Under the pieces are notes generated by a model. That model was not told where the DNA came from. It saw nothing but the letters and a program-made list of their open reading frames with translations, and did no database searches. DNA of 64,000 nt, from the NCBI GenBank assembly GCA_017301995.1, contig JAFLEH010000020.1:62001-126000 (forward strand), given 5' to 3'. Positions within the stretch are counted from its first letter, which is position 1; each line of letters begins with the position of its first letter. The position numbers and the translations under genes were made by a program. Below, piece by piece: positions 44,850 through 55,500 of the stretch. The DNA comes from Verrucomicrobiota bacterium (lineage in GTDB: Bacteria > Verrucomicrobiota > Verrucomicrobiia > Verrucomicrobiales > Akkermansiaceae).

Positions 44850-46040
44850 TTATTCGCAGGTGGAGAAGTCATAGGCGGAGATTTCCTCCACGGTTTCATG
44901 GATGTTGATTCCCCGGAGCGCGAGGGCGGGAAGGATGTCGTCCGGATGGAAAGCGCGCTCCGGGATGTGGACACCGGGTCCGCAAGCCACGCCCAGCGCA
45001 AGTCGTTCCGCCGCGATCCCCATCGGGATACCGACGTTCCGGGTGTAGGCGCGCAAGCCGGCCCATTCGGGGATAGAGCCGTCCGAAGCCGGGTGCGTGT
45101 GGGTCAGCGTGTGGCGGAACAGCCTGCCTTCGCGCTCACCCTCGACCTCGATGTGAAGCGCATAGCCGTAGAGCGCGGTGGTGGTGCCTTCGCGGGACTG
45201 GCCGAGGTAGTCGCCGATCACATCCATGATCCGGAGATTTTGGCCGCGGAAGTTGAAGGATTCGTTGCGCAGGAGTCCCCATTCGTAGAGCGCGCGGACG
45301 AGGAGCATGTTGGCTGGCGGCCAGGTTCCGCGCACCTCGATGAGCTCGACGCCCCGGCCTTGCAGGTATTCGGCCAGCGTTTTGGTTTCACTGTGCGGAA
45401 TGATATATTGTGGATGGGTGCCGTAGGGACTCGGCAGAGCGATCATCCTCGGGCGGGCGAAAGGTTTCACCTGGATAAAATCCCCGTGTTGGAAAACGAC
45501 CCGGCCGGGGAGGGCCGGATCATATTCGTAGGTCGTGGTTTCGGTGATCGATTTGGAGAACGCCACCGGACGAAAGGCACCGTGGCTGACGCGTACCACA
45601 ACCACCTTTTCGAGTTTGTCCGCTGCGCGCACCGCCATCAGGTTGGTGGTCCCCGGAGTCATGCCAAATCCCGGGACATGAACCCGCCCGGCCTCACGAA
45701 ACAGTCCGTCAAACGCGTATTCCTCTCCGAAGCCGTTGAGATTGATGCCGTGGCATCCCGCCAGACCGATCAGGCGCGTGGAACGGCCGTTGAGCGATAT
45801 GGTGGTGCCGTCCAACACGGCGTCATGCCCGCGCATCGCCGCGATGGTGCCAGCCTCGTCATCGAGATCAACTTTCACGAACGAGACGCGCGGATCGTTC
45901 AGCCATGCGACGACCTCGTGGCCGGCCGTTTCATCCACATCGCCGATGGTCAGACGGGCGACAGCGGCATGTTGGAGCAGGTCGAGCGCGGACTCGCGGC
46001 ATATTCGGCCGGCTCCGCCCAGACAGAAGTAGGAGTGCAT
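44850..46040 (-). CDS. Saccharopine dehydrogenase-like oxidoreductase
   Basis: 396 residues. An N-terminal Rossmann-type start (YFCLGGAGRICRESALDLLQ) is followed by IGDVDETAGHEVVAWL and VDLDDEAGTIAAMRGHDAVLDGT, the NAD(P)-binding half of the family. The C-terminal half (GFGMTPGTTNLMA, TTTYEYDPALPGRVVF) fits the catalytic domain. The family includes lysine and carboxyspermidine/homospermidine enzymes; the substrate cannot be set here. No other amino-acid pathway genes adjoin. Confidence 0.8.
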   Translation of the reverse strand: MHSYFCLGGAGRICRESALDLLQHAAVARLTIGDVDETAGHEVVAWLNDPRVSFVKVDLDDEAGTIAAMRGHDAVLDGTTISLNGRSTRLIGLAGCHGINLNGFGEEYAFDGLFREAGRVHVPGFGMTPGTTNLMAVRAADKLEKVVVVRVSHGAFRPVAFSKSITETTTYEYDPALPGRVVFQHGDFIQVKPFARPRMIALPSPYGTHPQYIIPHSETKTLAEYLQGRGVELIEVRGTWPPANMLLVRALYEWGLLRNESFNFRGQNLRIMDVIGDYLGQSREGTTTALYGYALHIEVEGEREGRLFRHTLTHTHPASDGSIPEWAGLRAYTRNVGIPMGIAAERLALGVACGPGVHIPERAFHPDDILPALALRGINIHETVEEISAYDFSTCE

Positions 46041-46109
46041 GATGTCGGGATGGTTGCGTTAGATTTGGGTTAAGGAGGTGGATTGGAGATCGGGCGCTGC
46101 CCCTGGTTT

Positions 46110-46898
46110 TCATCGCCTTGTTGAGGAAGCGCTCCCCGAATTGGATACGATTTCCGAGGAACCGGACGCTTCTTCGATCCGGACGACTTTCACCGGCAGT
46201 TTGGGCCGCTTGCCGTCCGCCATGTGGATGATGAACCTCTTGAATGTTCCGCCAACCGGCTCGAGCATCGCGGTGTGGCATAAGACCAACCCGCCGGTGG
46301 CGCTCGGATAGGATATCTCCAACGGAAGCGCGGGCGAACCAACAGCTTGTTGGCGGGTGATGGTGACTCCCGGATTGAGGCGGATCTTCTCCTCGCCGAT
46401 CACCACCGCCATCGGGCCGGCGGCGAGATTTGTGAGGTGGATGGAACCCTCGGCCCGCGCGGTCGCGTCGTCCGGTATCACGAGTGCCGCGGCCTCCTTC
46501 CAGGTTTTGCCTTTGCGCCACGCCAGAACGAGACTCGCGCCGCATTCGTGCAGGGGAACTTCGAGCCACTTGTCGCCTTCATCGTCCAGAATTCCGGCAA
46601 CGTTCCGGTTGGGAAGCGTGAATTCCACCTGCTCGGAGACGCGGCCCAACCGCACTCTGATGCCGATCGGCGCTCCTGCCGTCGAGCCGCCGGGCAATAT
46701 TCCGGCATTGCGGGGGGGGATCTCCCCGGCGGGTGGCGCAACCTCGTAACGAACCCCATTCCTGACTTCCTGAACGAAGGGTGGGGGATCCCCCAGCGCG
46801 AGCACCCGGAGGCGGCAATGGACCTCCCCCTGCGCGCGCGCCGGGGAAGGCAACTGGCATAGGCCGGTTAGGACGAGGACAATCGCGGTGCGGATCAT
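46110..46898 (-). CDS. Hypothetical exported protein
   Basis: 262 residues, signal peptide MIRTAIVLVLTGLCQLPSPARA. The mature part is beta-rich and starts VHCRLRVLALGDPPPFVQEV; later RVSEQVEFTLPNRNVAG and GSIHLTNLAAGPMAVVIGEEKIRL suggest two immunoglobulin-like sandwiches. The C-terminus is polar and Ser-rich. I do not recognise a family. It is 69 bases upstream of the saccharopine-dehydrogenase-like gene on the same strand. Confidence 0.65.
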   Translation of the reverse strand: MIRTAIVLVLTGLCQLPSPARAQGEVHCRLRVLALGDPPPFVQEVRNGVRYEVAPPAGEIPPRNAGILPGGSTAGAPIGIRVRLGRVSEQVEFTLPNRNVAGILDDEGDKWLEVPLHECGASLVLAWRKGKTWKEAAALVIPDDATARAEGSIHLTNLAAGPMAVVIGEEKIRLNPGVTITRQQAVGSPALPLEISYPSATGGLVLCHTAMLEPVGGTFKRFIIHMADGKRPKLPVKVVRIEEASGSSEIVSNSGSASSTRR

Positions 46899-46984
46899 GG
46901 CGCCATCATGCGCCCTCGCGCGGATCTCCCACGACCGGGCGTGTGACGATTTCGTCGCTTGCGACGGGGCTCCCGGCGCCCAAT

Positions 46985-47060
46985 GGTGGCAATTTTCCCA
47001 TATAACAAAATGGACGAAAATACCGAATGCAACATTATTGTCGCATGATAGCGGTTTGCC
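46985..47060 (+). promoter_or_regulatory. AT-rich island, likely promoter region
   Basis: Within very GC-rich sequence this short stretch has AATTTTCCCATATAACAAAA and AACATTATTGTCGCATGATA. It lies 75-150 bases upstream of the start at 47136, between divergent genes. I cannot assign -35 and -10 boxes with confidence. A GTGAC-N6-GTCGC imperfect dyad lies just upstream at about 46942. Confidence 0.4.
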
Positions 47061-47135
47061 GACGCGCGCTTTTTAAGTCATGGGTTGGCGTGTGGAGCGT
47101 CCCTGCGGATGTTCCGCCCCATCCCCACAACCAAC

Positions 47136-50100
47136 ATGAGATCTATCAAAACAACCACGCTGCTGCTCGCCGTGATGTTAGGCGCGCGAGCGCTCTCCCC
47201 GGCGGCGGAACCGGTCACGGTCGTATTCCAAAACGGACTCAACGGCTACACCGGAACATTCGACCGCAAGATCGGCGCCGCCGAAATCGACGGATTGTCG
47301 GTCTCGGGCACCACAAGCTACTATATCGACGGAGGTTCCTCCTCGCTGAATGATGCCGGCTTCGCACACGGGCTGCTTCGTTTCAGCGACATCGAGACGC
47401 ACATCCCGGCCGGTGCCAAGATTGTCAAAGCCACGGTCACGCTCGTGCAAAAGACCCACACGGACGCCCAAAGCGGTGACTCCTTCAACATCTACCGCCT
47501 TACCCGGCCTTTCAACAGCGGTTCCAGCAAGAGCACCGATTTCGGAGCGGATGGCATCGCCGGCGACATCGACTGGATCGCGGGCAGCTTTTCCGCGGTG
47601 AACACGCAAAGCTACGGCGGACCGGTGACTGCGGATGTCACCCGCGTGGTCCAGTCATGGGTGGACGGCAGTCCCAACCACGGCTTCGGCATCCGGAGCG
47701 ACCGCGGGACCAACGGATGGAGCACCCATACGACCGGAGCGACACAGACCCTGCGTCCGAAACTCGAAGTCACCTATTTTGTCGAGGAAGCCACGTCGGT
47801 CAGTGAGTTTCAGAAGGGCCTCAACGGCTACACCGACAGCATCGACATCTATCTGAACGGAACCGCCGCCACCTCGCTGCTGCCCGGCGCGACGATTGTG
47901 GGATCGACCGTTTCCGAATCCTGGCTGGACGGTTTGAATCCGCCCACCACTGAGCCGGACATACCGGCGATGCTGCGGTTTGGTGGAGTGGAAACCGCAC
48001 TCGCGGGACGCAAGATCGAGTCCGCAACGCTGCGGATCGTCACCGGCTTTTCGAGTTCCGCTGCTGATAGCCCCGGCCCGTTCACGGTGCATCGGTTGCT
48101 GGTTCCGTTCAGTGAGGCGAGCCAGTATGCGGACTTCGCCGGTGATGCCGGGGCCATGCTGGCGGCCGGCCAGATCTCGCCTGCGCTCGGCACTTTGACC
48201 GACCTGGCCGATTGCGAGGTTGTGGATGTGGACGTGTCCGCCGCGGTTCGCAGTTGGCTGGATGGCGCGCCCAATTACGGATTCTACATTGGCAGCGGCA
48301 CACCTAACGGTTGGCAGGTGTTCACCACCGGGGCAGCGGACCCTAACTTCCGGCCGCTGCTGCGGGTGGTCTCCAATCCGGCGCCAGTGGTGATCGGTAA
48401 TCCGTCAAACGGTTCGCGGCAAACGCTCGGATCCACGCTGGCCATCAGCGCGAATACCTTCGTGGCCTCGCCCGCTACGGCCTCACAGGTGGAATTCTTC
48501 GTCAACGGAGTCTCGGCACACGTTGACGACAGCGCTCCGTTCACCCTCGATCTGCCGCTTTCCGCTCTGGGAACATTCGTTCTAACCGCCGAAGTCACCG
48601 ATAGCAACGCGGTCAAGGATCTCAGCGAACCGATCACCATCACCGTGGTTCCGGCCGCGGGATCCGGCGGGCTCTACTTCGACGGCATTGCCGACCATGT
48701 CGCGCTCGGTGATCCGGCGGAACTGAAACTGTCCACCTTCACCCTGGAAACCTGGTTCCGCCGCGAGACGGCCGGAACTTCTGTTAGCACGGGCGGAGTG
48801 ACCGCCATTCCGCTGCTCGCCAAAGGCCGCAACCAGGCGGATGGATCGACCCTCGACACCAATTGGTTCCTCGGCGTCCGCGCCAGCGACGGCGTGCTGT
48901 GCGCCGACTTCGAGGGCACGGGTGGCGTCAACGTTCCGGTGGCCGGCAGCACGGCGATTTCCAACGGTGCCTGGCATCACGCGGCAGCCACGTTCGACGG
49001 CACCGAGTGGCGTCTCTATCTGGACGGCAATCTCGAAGCCGTGGCCAATGCCGGCGGTCTCACTCCCCGTGCCGACAGCATCCAGCACGCCTCCATCGCC
49101 ACCGCAATGAACTCCAACGGCCTGGGCGAAGGCGCGTTCGGCGGCTTCATCGACGAAGTCCGGATCTGGAACGCGGCGCGCACCCAGGCGGAAATCCGCC
49201 AGACCATCAACTCGGAGGTCGCCTCAGCAAGCGGTCTCGTTGCCCGCTGGTCATTCGGCGAAGGCACCGGCACGAGTATCACCAGCACGGCCGGCGCGGC
49301 CACCGTCGGAACCTTCGGCGGGCTGCCGGTTTGGACCGCCGGCATGACCTTCAGCGGCAATGCAAAGCCATCGATCTCGTTCTTGAGCCCGGCCGATGGC
49401 AGCTCGCGGCTCACCACCGACGGTCCCCTTGAGATCACCGTGCTTGCGGCCGATCCGGACGGCACCGTGGCCCAGGTCGAGTATTTCGACAACGGTGCTC
49501 CGATCGGAGTTTCCGCGACTTCGCCGTTCTCGTTCAGCTACCCGAATCCGCCGGCCGGCACGCGGCGGATCTCGGCGGTGGTGACGGACAACGGCGGGGA
49601 AACCTCGCGGACCGACGCCGTTCTAACCTGCCATGTGACTTTCGCGAGTCCGACCGTGCCCGGATATTCGGCGGGTCTGATAGATGGAGGCGACGCGGAT
49701 TTGTTCACCGGCACCCCGGCCGCCGATCCCGCAGCCTGGACCGTGGTGGCTTCCAGCCCCGGCGCCCGCGCGTTCAACTCGCCCGGCACGGTTCCGGGCG
49801 ATCTAACGGTCAATATCAACGGCGCGCCGGCCGCCTTCGCCACCGGCGTCCTGCTCACCACCAACGCGGTGGTCAACGGCAACCTCGCCCCTCTCGACAA
49901 CATCGCGGCGCCCTACGAGTCCGCCGGCTTCTATCATGTCAGCAGCATGGACAACAACGGCCCAGGCGAAGTGGAACCGGTGGTCAGTCCCGAATCCTCC
50001 GCATTCGCCCTCGGCTGGTTCCCTTACGCGGATGGTTGGATCGGTGCGAATATCGAGGCGGACGGATCGGTCGCGGCGGGGAGCAGCAGCCTGCCCGCAC

Positions 50101-52493
50101 ATATCACGATCACCAACACCACGGCGGGCACTTATGTCATTTCCGGCCTTCCGGATTCCGGCAACATGATCGCGGTGGCAACCGGCAACGCCTCCGACAA
50201 CTGCGCCTCCGTCGGCCAAAGCGGCGACAACTGGATTGTCACCACGCGCGACAACAACCAGAACCTCGAGAACGCCGGATTCGCCCTTTTGTATATCCCG
50301 ACGACCGCGAACCGCGTGTTGAGCGGCAAGATCGGCAATCTCGGTGAACTGACCACCCTGAATGGCGAGCTTGCCCTGCTCGGCGCGACCTGCCAGCTCA
50401 CCTCCCAGGGCTATCAGATCACCTTCGGTGACGGCACCGCGATCAATCCGTCCAACACCGCGCTGTTCGTGACGGCCGATGCCAACGCGGGCAACGGACC
50501 GGACAATATCTATTCCTATATGGCCAACGGCAATTCCTTCGTGGTGTTTTCCCACGATCTGCCGGGACTCAATGGGGCGCTTCAGAACGGCGGCTTCCGC
50601 TTCCTCGCCACACCGCTCGATCCCCTCGCCCCGGTCGCGAACGAAGTGGTGCTTCAGGCGACCGACCCCCGCGCGGCGGAAGACGGCGGAGACCAGACGC
50701 TCGCCTTCATGGTGACCCGCAGCGGTGATACCACCGCCGCTCTAGCCGTCAATTACACCGTTACAGGAACGGCCACCGCCGGTGATGATTTCACCGCCCT
50801 TTCCGGTGCGGTCACCATTCCTGCTGGCTCGGCCTCCGCGGTGGTGACGGTCACCGCACTGCCCGATACCGCTCTGGAGATGCCGGAAACAGTCACCCTC
50901 ACCCTCGCCACCGGTGCCGGTTACGCGATCGGCATCGCCTCCACGGGCACCGGCATCATCAACGACGCGGCCTCGTCTCTGCCCACCACCACGGTGGTTT
51001 TTCAGGACGGTTTCAACGGCTACGCCGGCCAGTTCCAGAAGCGGATTGGTAACGACAACGGAAGTTATATTGCCCAGCTCGGCTCCTCGGTCGCTTCCTA
51101 CATGATCGATGGCGGCAACCCCGACGTCAACGACCTGATCCGCTTCGACGGCATTGTCGGCAACGGCTCCGGAATGATTCCTGCCAATGCGACGGTGCTT
51201 AAGGCCGAGCTTGTTCTAACCACCGCAACCACCGGCGACGCCCAATCGGGCGGCCCGTTCATCGTGGACCGGCTGACCGCCGCCGTCGATGCCAACACCA
51301 CCTACGACGCCATTTCCAACGGAATCGGCTTCGAGGGTGTGCGCGGAATCTCCACCGGCCTGCCGGTCGCGGGCTTTCCGGCCCTTGCCGCAGGCCAGGC
51401 CGGCGCAGCGGATGTCACCGACATCGTCCGCGCCTGGGTGTCCGGCGAACCGAACCACGGCTTCGGGGTATTCTCCGGCGGCACCACGGATGGCTGGGCC
51501 TACTGCACCGTCGGCAACGCCGACGTTTCCCTCCGGCCGAAGCTGGTGGTGACCTACATCGCCCAGGGAACCCGGCAATATACCTTCGCGGCCGATCGCT
51601 CGGCCCGGATCAACAGTGCGCCGGGATCCGCCACGCTGGATGGTTCCACGCTGGACGCCGAGTTCATCGACCAGGCAACCAACAATTCGCAGGAAGCGCT
51701 GATGCACTTCCCGGTGGCGTTCGCCGATGGTGTCCAGGGCGCGATTCCGCTCGATGAAGAGATCGTCAAGGCGGAATTGTTGGTCACGACGGCGCCGTCG
51801 TTCTACAGCACGGGCGCCCATAGTCCGGGACCGTTCCGGGTTCATCCTATGCTAACCGACTGGACCACGGCGACAAGTTATGGATTGTTCGGCACCCAGC
51901 AGGGCATTCACATCGCCGACAGCGTTGGCGCTCTGACCGGGCTTGGCCAGGGATCCACCACATGGATTGATATCACCCCGGTGGTCCGCGCCTGGCGCGC
52001 GGGAGCCGCCAACCACGGCATCGCCATCAAACCGGGAACCACCGACGAATGGATGCTGTTCTGGCCGGGCTCGCCTAACGGAGCTTCGGTGATGCCACGC
52101 ATCCGCGTGACCACCGCCGGCGGATCGATTCCCAACCTGACTCCATTCGAACAATGGGCGCAGGATCAGGGAGGCGCAGGCGTGACCGCCGATTCGGACG
52201 ACGATCATGATGGCATCCTCGCCGTGGTCGAGTACGCGCTCGGACTGAGCCTGTCCGCCCCGGACACCCTGCCCACGCTCGTGCGCAATGGCGGTTCCAT
52301 CACCCTGACGTTCGCCAAGGGCACCATCGCCGGCAACGATCCGGCTCTGTCCTACCGCATCATGGGCAGCGAGAACCTCGTGGACTGGATCCCGGAAACA
52401 CCCGCGGTCAACAATGCCACCACGATCTCGGTGAGCCAGCCGATCAGCGGAGAGCGGAAATTCTTCCGCCTCGAGGTCGTCCTGGCCCCGTGA
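47136..52493 (+). CDS. Giant exported protein with DNRLRE, Ig-like, LamG and Calx-beta domains
   Basis: 1785 residues. The start at 47136 gives the signal peptide MRSIKTTTLLLAVMLGARAL; the leader is CCCCACAACCAAC. Four DNRLRE (CBM96-like) domains lie at about 28-218, 222-412, 1285-1478 and 1480-1658, each ending with VxSWVDGxPNHGF-like and RPKLxVTY motifs. Ig-like at about 415-507 and 738-835, LamG at about 510-733 (WHHAAATFDGTEWRLYLDG), Calx-beta at about 1167-1281 (DDFTALSGAVTIPAGSASA). The tail (about 1668-1785) is DSDDDHDGILAVVEYALGL ending RKFFRLEVVLAP, the module shared with 9286-10515 and 37222-43449. Probably a carbohydrate-binding surface protein; no catalytic domain seen. Confidence 0.88.
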   Translation: MRSIKTTTLLLAVMLGARALSPAAEPVTVVFQNGLNGYTGTFDRKIGAAEIDGLSVSGTTSYYIDGGSSSLNDAGFAHGLLRFSDIETHIPAGAKIVKATVTLVQKTHTDAQSGDSFNIYRLTRPFNSGSSKSTDFGADGIAGDIDWIAGSFSAVNTQSYGGPVTADVTRVVQSWVDGSPNHGFGIRSDRGTNGWSTHTTGATQTLRPKLEVTYFVEEATSVSEFQKGLNGYTDSIDIYLNGTAATSLLPGATIVGSTVSESWLDGLNPPTTEPDIPAMLRFGGVETALAGRKIESATLRIVTGFSSSAADSPGPFTVHRLLVPFSEASQYADFAGDAGAMLAAGQISPALGTLTDLADCEVVDVDVSAAVRSWLDGAPNYGFYIGSGTPNGWQVFTTGAADPNFRPLLRVVSNPAPVVIGNPSNGSRQTLGSTLAISANTFVASPATASQVEFFVNGVSAHVDDSAPFTLDLPLSALGTFVLTAEVTDSNAVKDLSEPITITVVPAAGSGGLYFDGIADHVALGDPAELKLSTFTLETWFRRETAGTSVSTGGVTAIPLLAKGRNQADGSTLDTNWFLGVRASDGVLCADFEGTGGVNVPVAGSTAISNGAWHHAAATFDGTEWRLYLDGNLEAVANAGGLTPRADSIQHASIATAMNSNGLGEGAFGGFIDEVRIWNAARTQAEIRQTINSEVASASGLVARWSFGEGTGTSITSTAGAATVGTFGGLPVWTAGMTFSGNAKPSISFLSPADGSSRLTTDGPLEITVLAADPDGTVAQVEYFDNGAPIGVSATSPFSFSYPNPPAGTRRISAVVTDNGGETSRTDAVLTCHVTFASPTVPGYSAGLIDGGDADLFTGTPAADPAAWTVVASSPGARAFNSPGTVPGDLTVNINGAPAAFATGVLLTTNAVVNGNLAPLDNIAAPYESAGFYHVSSMDNNGPGEVEPVVSPESSAFALGWFPYADGWIGANIEADGSVAAGSSSLPAHITITNTTAGTYVISGLPDSGNMIAVATGNASDNCASVGQSGDNWIVTTRDNNQNLENAGFALLYIPTTANRVLSGKIGNLGELTTLNGELALLGATCQLTSQGYQITFGDGTAINPSNTALFVTADANAGNGPDNIYSYMANGNSFVVFSHDLPGLNGALQNGGFRFLATPLDPLAPVANEVVLQATDPRAAEDGGDQTLAFMVTRSGDTTAALAVNYTVTGTATAGDDFTALSGAVTIPAGSASAVVTVTALPDTALEMPETVTLTLATGAGYAIGIASTGTGIINDAASSLPTTTVVFQDGFNGYAGQFQKRIGNDNGSYIAQLGSSVASYMIDGGNPDVNDLIRFDGIVGNGSGMIPANATVLKAELVLTTATTGDAQSGGPFIVDRLTAAVDANTTYDAISNGIGFEGVRGISTGLPVAGFPALAAGQAGAADVTDIVRAWVSGEPNHGFGVFSGGTTDGWAYCTVGNADVSLRPKLVVTYIAQGTRQYTFAADRSARINSAPGSATLDGSTLDAEFIDQATNNSQEALMHFPVAFADGVQGAIPLDEEIVKAELLVTTAPSFYSTGAHSPGPFRVHPMLTDWTTATSYGLFGTQQGIHIADSVGALTGLGQGSTTWIDITPVVRAWRAGAANHGIAIKPGTTDEWMLFWPGSPNGASVMPRIRVTTAGGSIPNLTPFEQWAQDQGGAGVTADSDDDHDGILAVVEYALGLSLSAPDTLPTLVRNGGSITLTFAKGTIAGNDPALSYRIMGSENLVDWIPETPAVNNATTISVSQPISGERKFFRLEVVLAP

Positions 52494-52554
52494 GCGTCCA
52501 TCATAATCAAACATGCCATCCCGTTTCCGATCCCTCCATCCGATCCCGCCCGCC

Positions 52555-55500
52555 ATGAGAACCGTATCAAGCCGCCGCCAGCAGGGGTTCGCCCTCGTGG
52601 TGACTCTGACGCTGATGGTGTTGCTCACCTTGCTGGCGGTAGGGTTGTTAAGTCTGTCTTCGGTGGAGTTGAGGAAATCCGGCAACGGGGCGGCGGCACA
52701 GGCCCGGGCGAACGCCCGGTTAGGCCTCATTCTCGCGCTGGCGGAGATTCAGGAGCATCTTGGCCCGGACCAGCGGGTCTCGGCGGATGCCACGGTGGGC
52801 ACTCATGGCACTCCCGCCCATCCGCACTGGCTGAGCGTCTGGACCACCACCAGCCCGGACGGCTCCCCCTGGATCACCCGCAACGGTGAACAGGGGGGGC
52901 TATCCGACCGGAGACAATCGACCGGCTGGAAAGCCCGCGACGAACGGATTGCCTGCCTTGTCAGCGGTAACGAAAGCGGAATTATCTATCAGGAAGAGCA
53001 GGCGGCCAGCGGAGACACCATGGTCCCGCTGGTGGACCAGGGAAGTTTGGGAGAAGACGTGAGTCCGGGAGAAATCATCCGCGCGCCGAAAGTCGCGGTG
53101 GCGGATTCCAAGAAGGGGAGCGGTTCATACGCGTGGTGGGTCGGCGATTTGGGGGCCAAGGCCAACATCGCCACCCGCGACCGCACGGAAGCCGATCCGA
53201 ACGAGATCTATCACGCACGGATGCTCGCGCAGGACGCTTCGTGGCAGGCATTCGCCAAGTCAGACATGCCGGATGACGTGCGACAGAAGCTGGCTGACGA
53301 TGCCCAACTCGCATTGGCCGGCGGGGACAGGAAGGACCGGAAGTTCCATGATGTCACCGTGTGGTCGGCGGGCCTGCCGGTGGACGTCCGCGAGGGCGGA
53401 TGGAAACGCGATCTAACTGCATTCATCGAGAGCAAGGGCGAGATTTCCGGTTTCAACCGCGACGGCGTCAAACTGCCGGGTTTGAAAGACTCGGACAACT
53501 TGGTGGGCCCGGCTAACAAACAAGCCGACACCCTCTCCGCCAATCCCGGCCAGGCCGGGCGGTTTTCCGAAACCTCGCCGAACTTCGGCCTGATCCGGAC
53601 CTGGGCGCAGCGTGCGTCGGCCCCGGCCGGTTCGTTCCGCGCGGACTCCGAACTCGGGCAGATCGCCAACCGGCCGACCGGCGGCGGCAACAGCAAGTCG
53701 GTCGATTTCCGGGACCGCACCACCACCCATCTGATGCCGGTGCTCACGGAAGGGTCGTTGTATTACAATCTCAGTTATTATGATCCGGCCAAACCGGTCG
53801 CGGGCAATCCCTATGCGATGCGGGTCCACTTCTACCCGCGCGTGGCGCTGTGGAACCCCTACAATTTCGCCCTCAAAGTCCCGGAGTCCGCCGTGTTTCT
53901 CCATATCAACGGATCCAAGTCAGTCGAGGTCACGCTGGCGGGAGGGCAGAAGCAGTCCTACCGGATGTATTGGGGTCTGGGCGACGGTGCGACCGGTGGC
54001 TCGACCCGCGGCAGCATGTTTTTCAAACTGGAGGCCGCCACGCTCGAACCGGGCGAGACGCTCGTCTGGTCGGTGGCGCGCAACGCGCCCTATGATGAGA
54101 CGAACTTCGCGAACAACCTGCTGTCCTGCGCTCAGGCTCCGGCTCCGGGCCGCTCGTTCTATCAGGACAAGCGGTCCGATGGCTATCCGCTGTTCCAGGT
54201 GATCCAATCGTTTCCGCCGAAACCCGGTCTGGCGAACAACCTGCTGCCGGCAGTGCCCGTGGAGTGGCGCGAAATGGTGCCACCCCGGCCCGCCGGCAAC
54301 ATCCAGAGCACGGCGTGGACCCAGGCCGACGACTATTTCATGTCCTGGAAACCGATGAGCGGCTCGTATTTGAACGACGCCTCGTTTCGCAATCTGCCGA
54401 TGGGCCGGTTCGTCTCCTGTGCCTATCAATATGGCGACGAGGATGAAATGCCGGTCGAGTGGACGGCGCTCGATCCGGTGCCGTTTCTCAAATCCTCGCT
54501 TGCCAGCCCGTCGGTCACCGCGGTGCCGGACCGTCGCACCCGTGACGGATTCCGGCTGCGCTGGTTCGCCGAAACCGAGTCCAACATCATTGGCGGCGGC
54601 AGCCTGGCCGGCACCCCCCATATGGAATCCGCGCCGGTCGCCAACTGGAACATGCGCGCCTCATGGGCCTATCGCACGCCGTTTGACAATGTGACCGACG
54701 TGGCCCCGCATTTCTTCGGGATCTACACCCGCGACCTGTTTGACGGAGAGGTGGACTGGTCTTCAATGAATCCGCGATCGGCCGGCGGCCGGATCAACGG
54801 CGATCCTTTCGACCAGCCGATCCGCGGGACCACCTCGCGGGTGTTGTTCGACGTTCCCCGCCGCGGGTCGGAGATTGCTTCGCTCGGCGCGCTCCAGCAC
54901 GCGAACTTCTCGGAGTTCGTCTGGCATCCGACCTATCCGCTGGGAAACTCGCTCGCCGACCCCCGAGTTCCCCTTCTGCATACCGAACCGGACCGTTCCG
55001 AAGCGATCAACAAGGACAAGGGCGGCTGGAACCAGGACAGCATCGGCTATTCGACGGACGGACGTTCCAACACCAACGGCGAAACCAACCGGACCCACGA
55101 GGACAACTGGGCTTGGCACGCGCGCAATTTTCTCCAACAGGCGGCACTCGATGAAACCCTCATCTATGATCTCAGCTACGAGCTGAACCACATGCTGTGG
55201 GACGGCTATTTCCTCTCCAGCGGCACCGCCGCCGGGAAGGAACGGCTGCTCAAGGACCCCGTTGGCTCACCGTTACCCAACGGCCGCATCCTGCCGAACC
55301 CGCTGGCGGGCCGGATCATGACGGATGATCTAACCGACTATCATCGCGCGGCCCCGTGCCTGATGATCGACGGCGCTTTCAACGTGAACTCCGCCAGTGT
55401 CGGGGCCTGGGAGGCGCTCCTGCTATCCGGGCTCGGCGAGGGCCACGGCGCGGAAGGCGTGGCCTTTCCCCGCATCCTCGATCCCGCGGGCGGCGAATGG

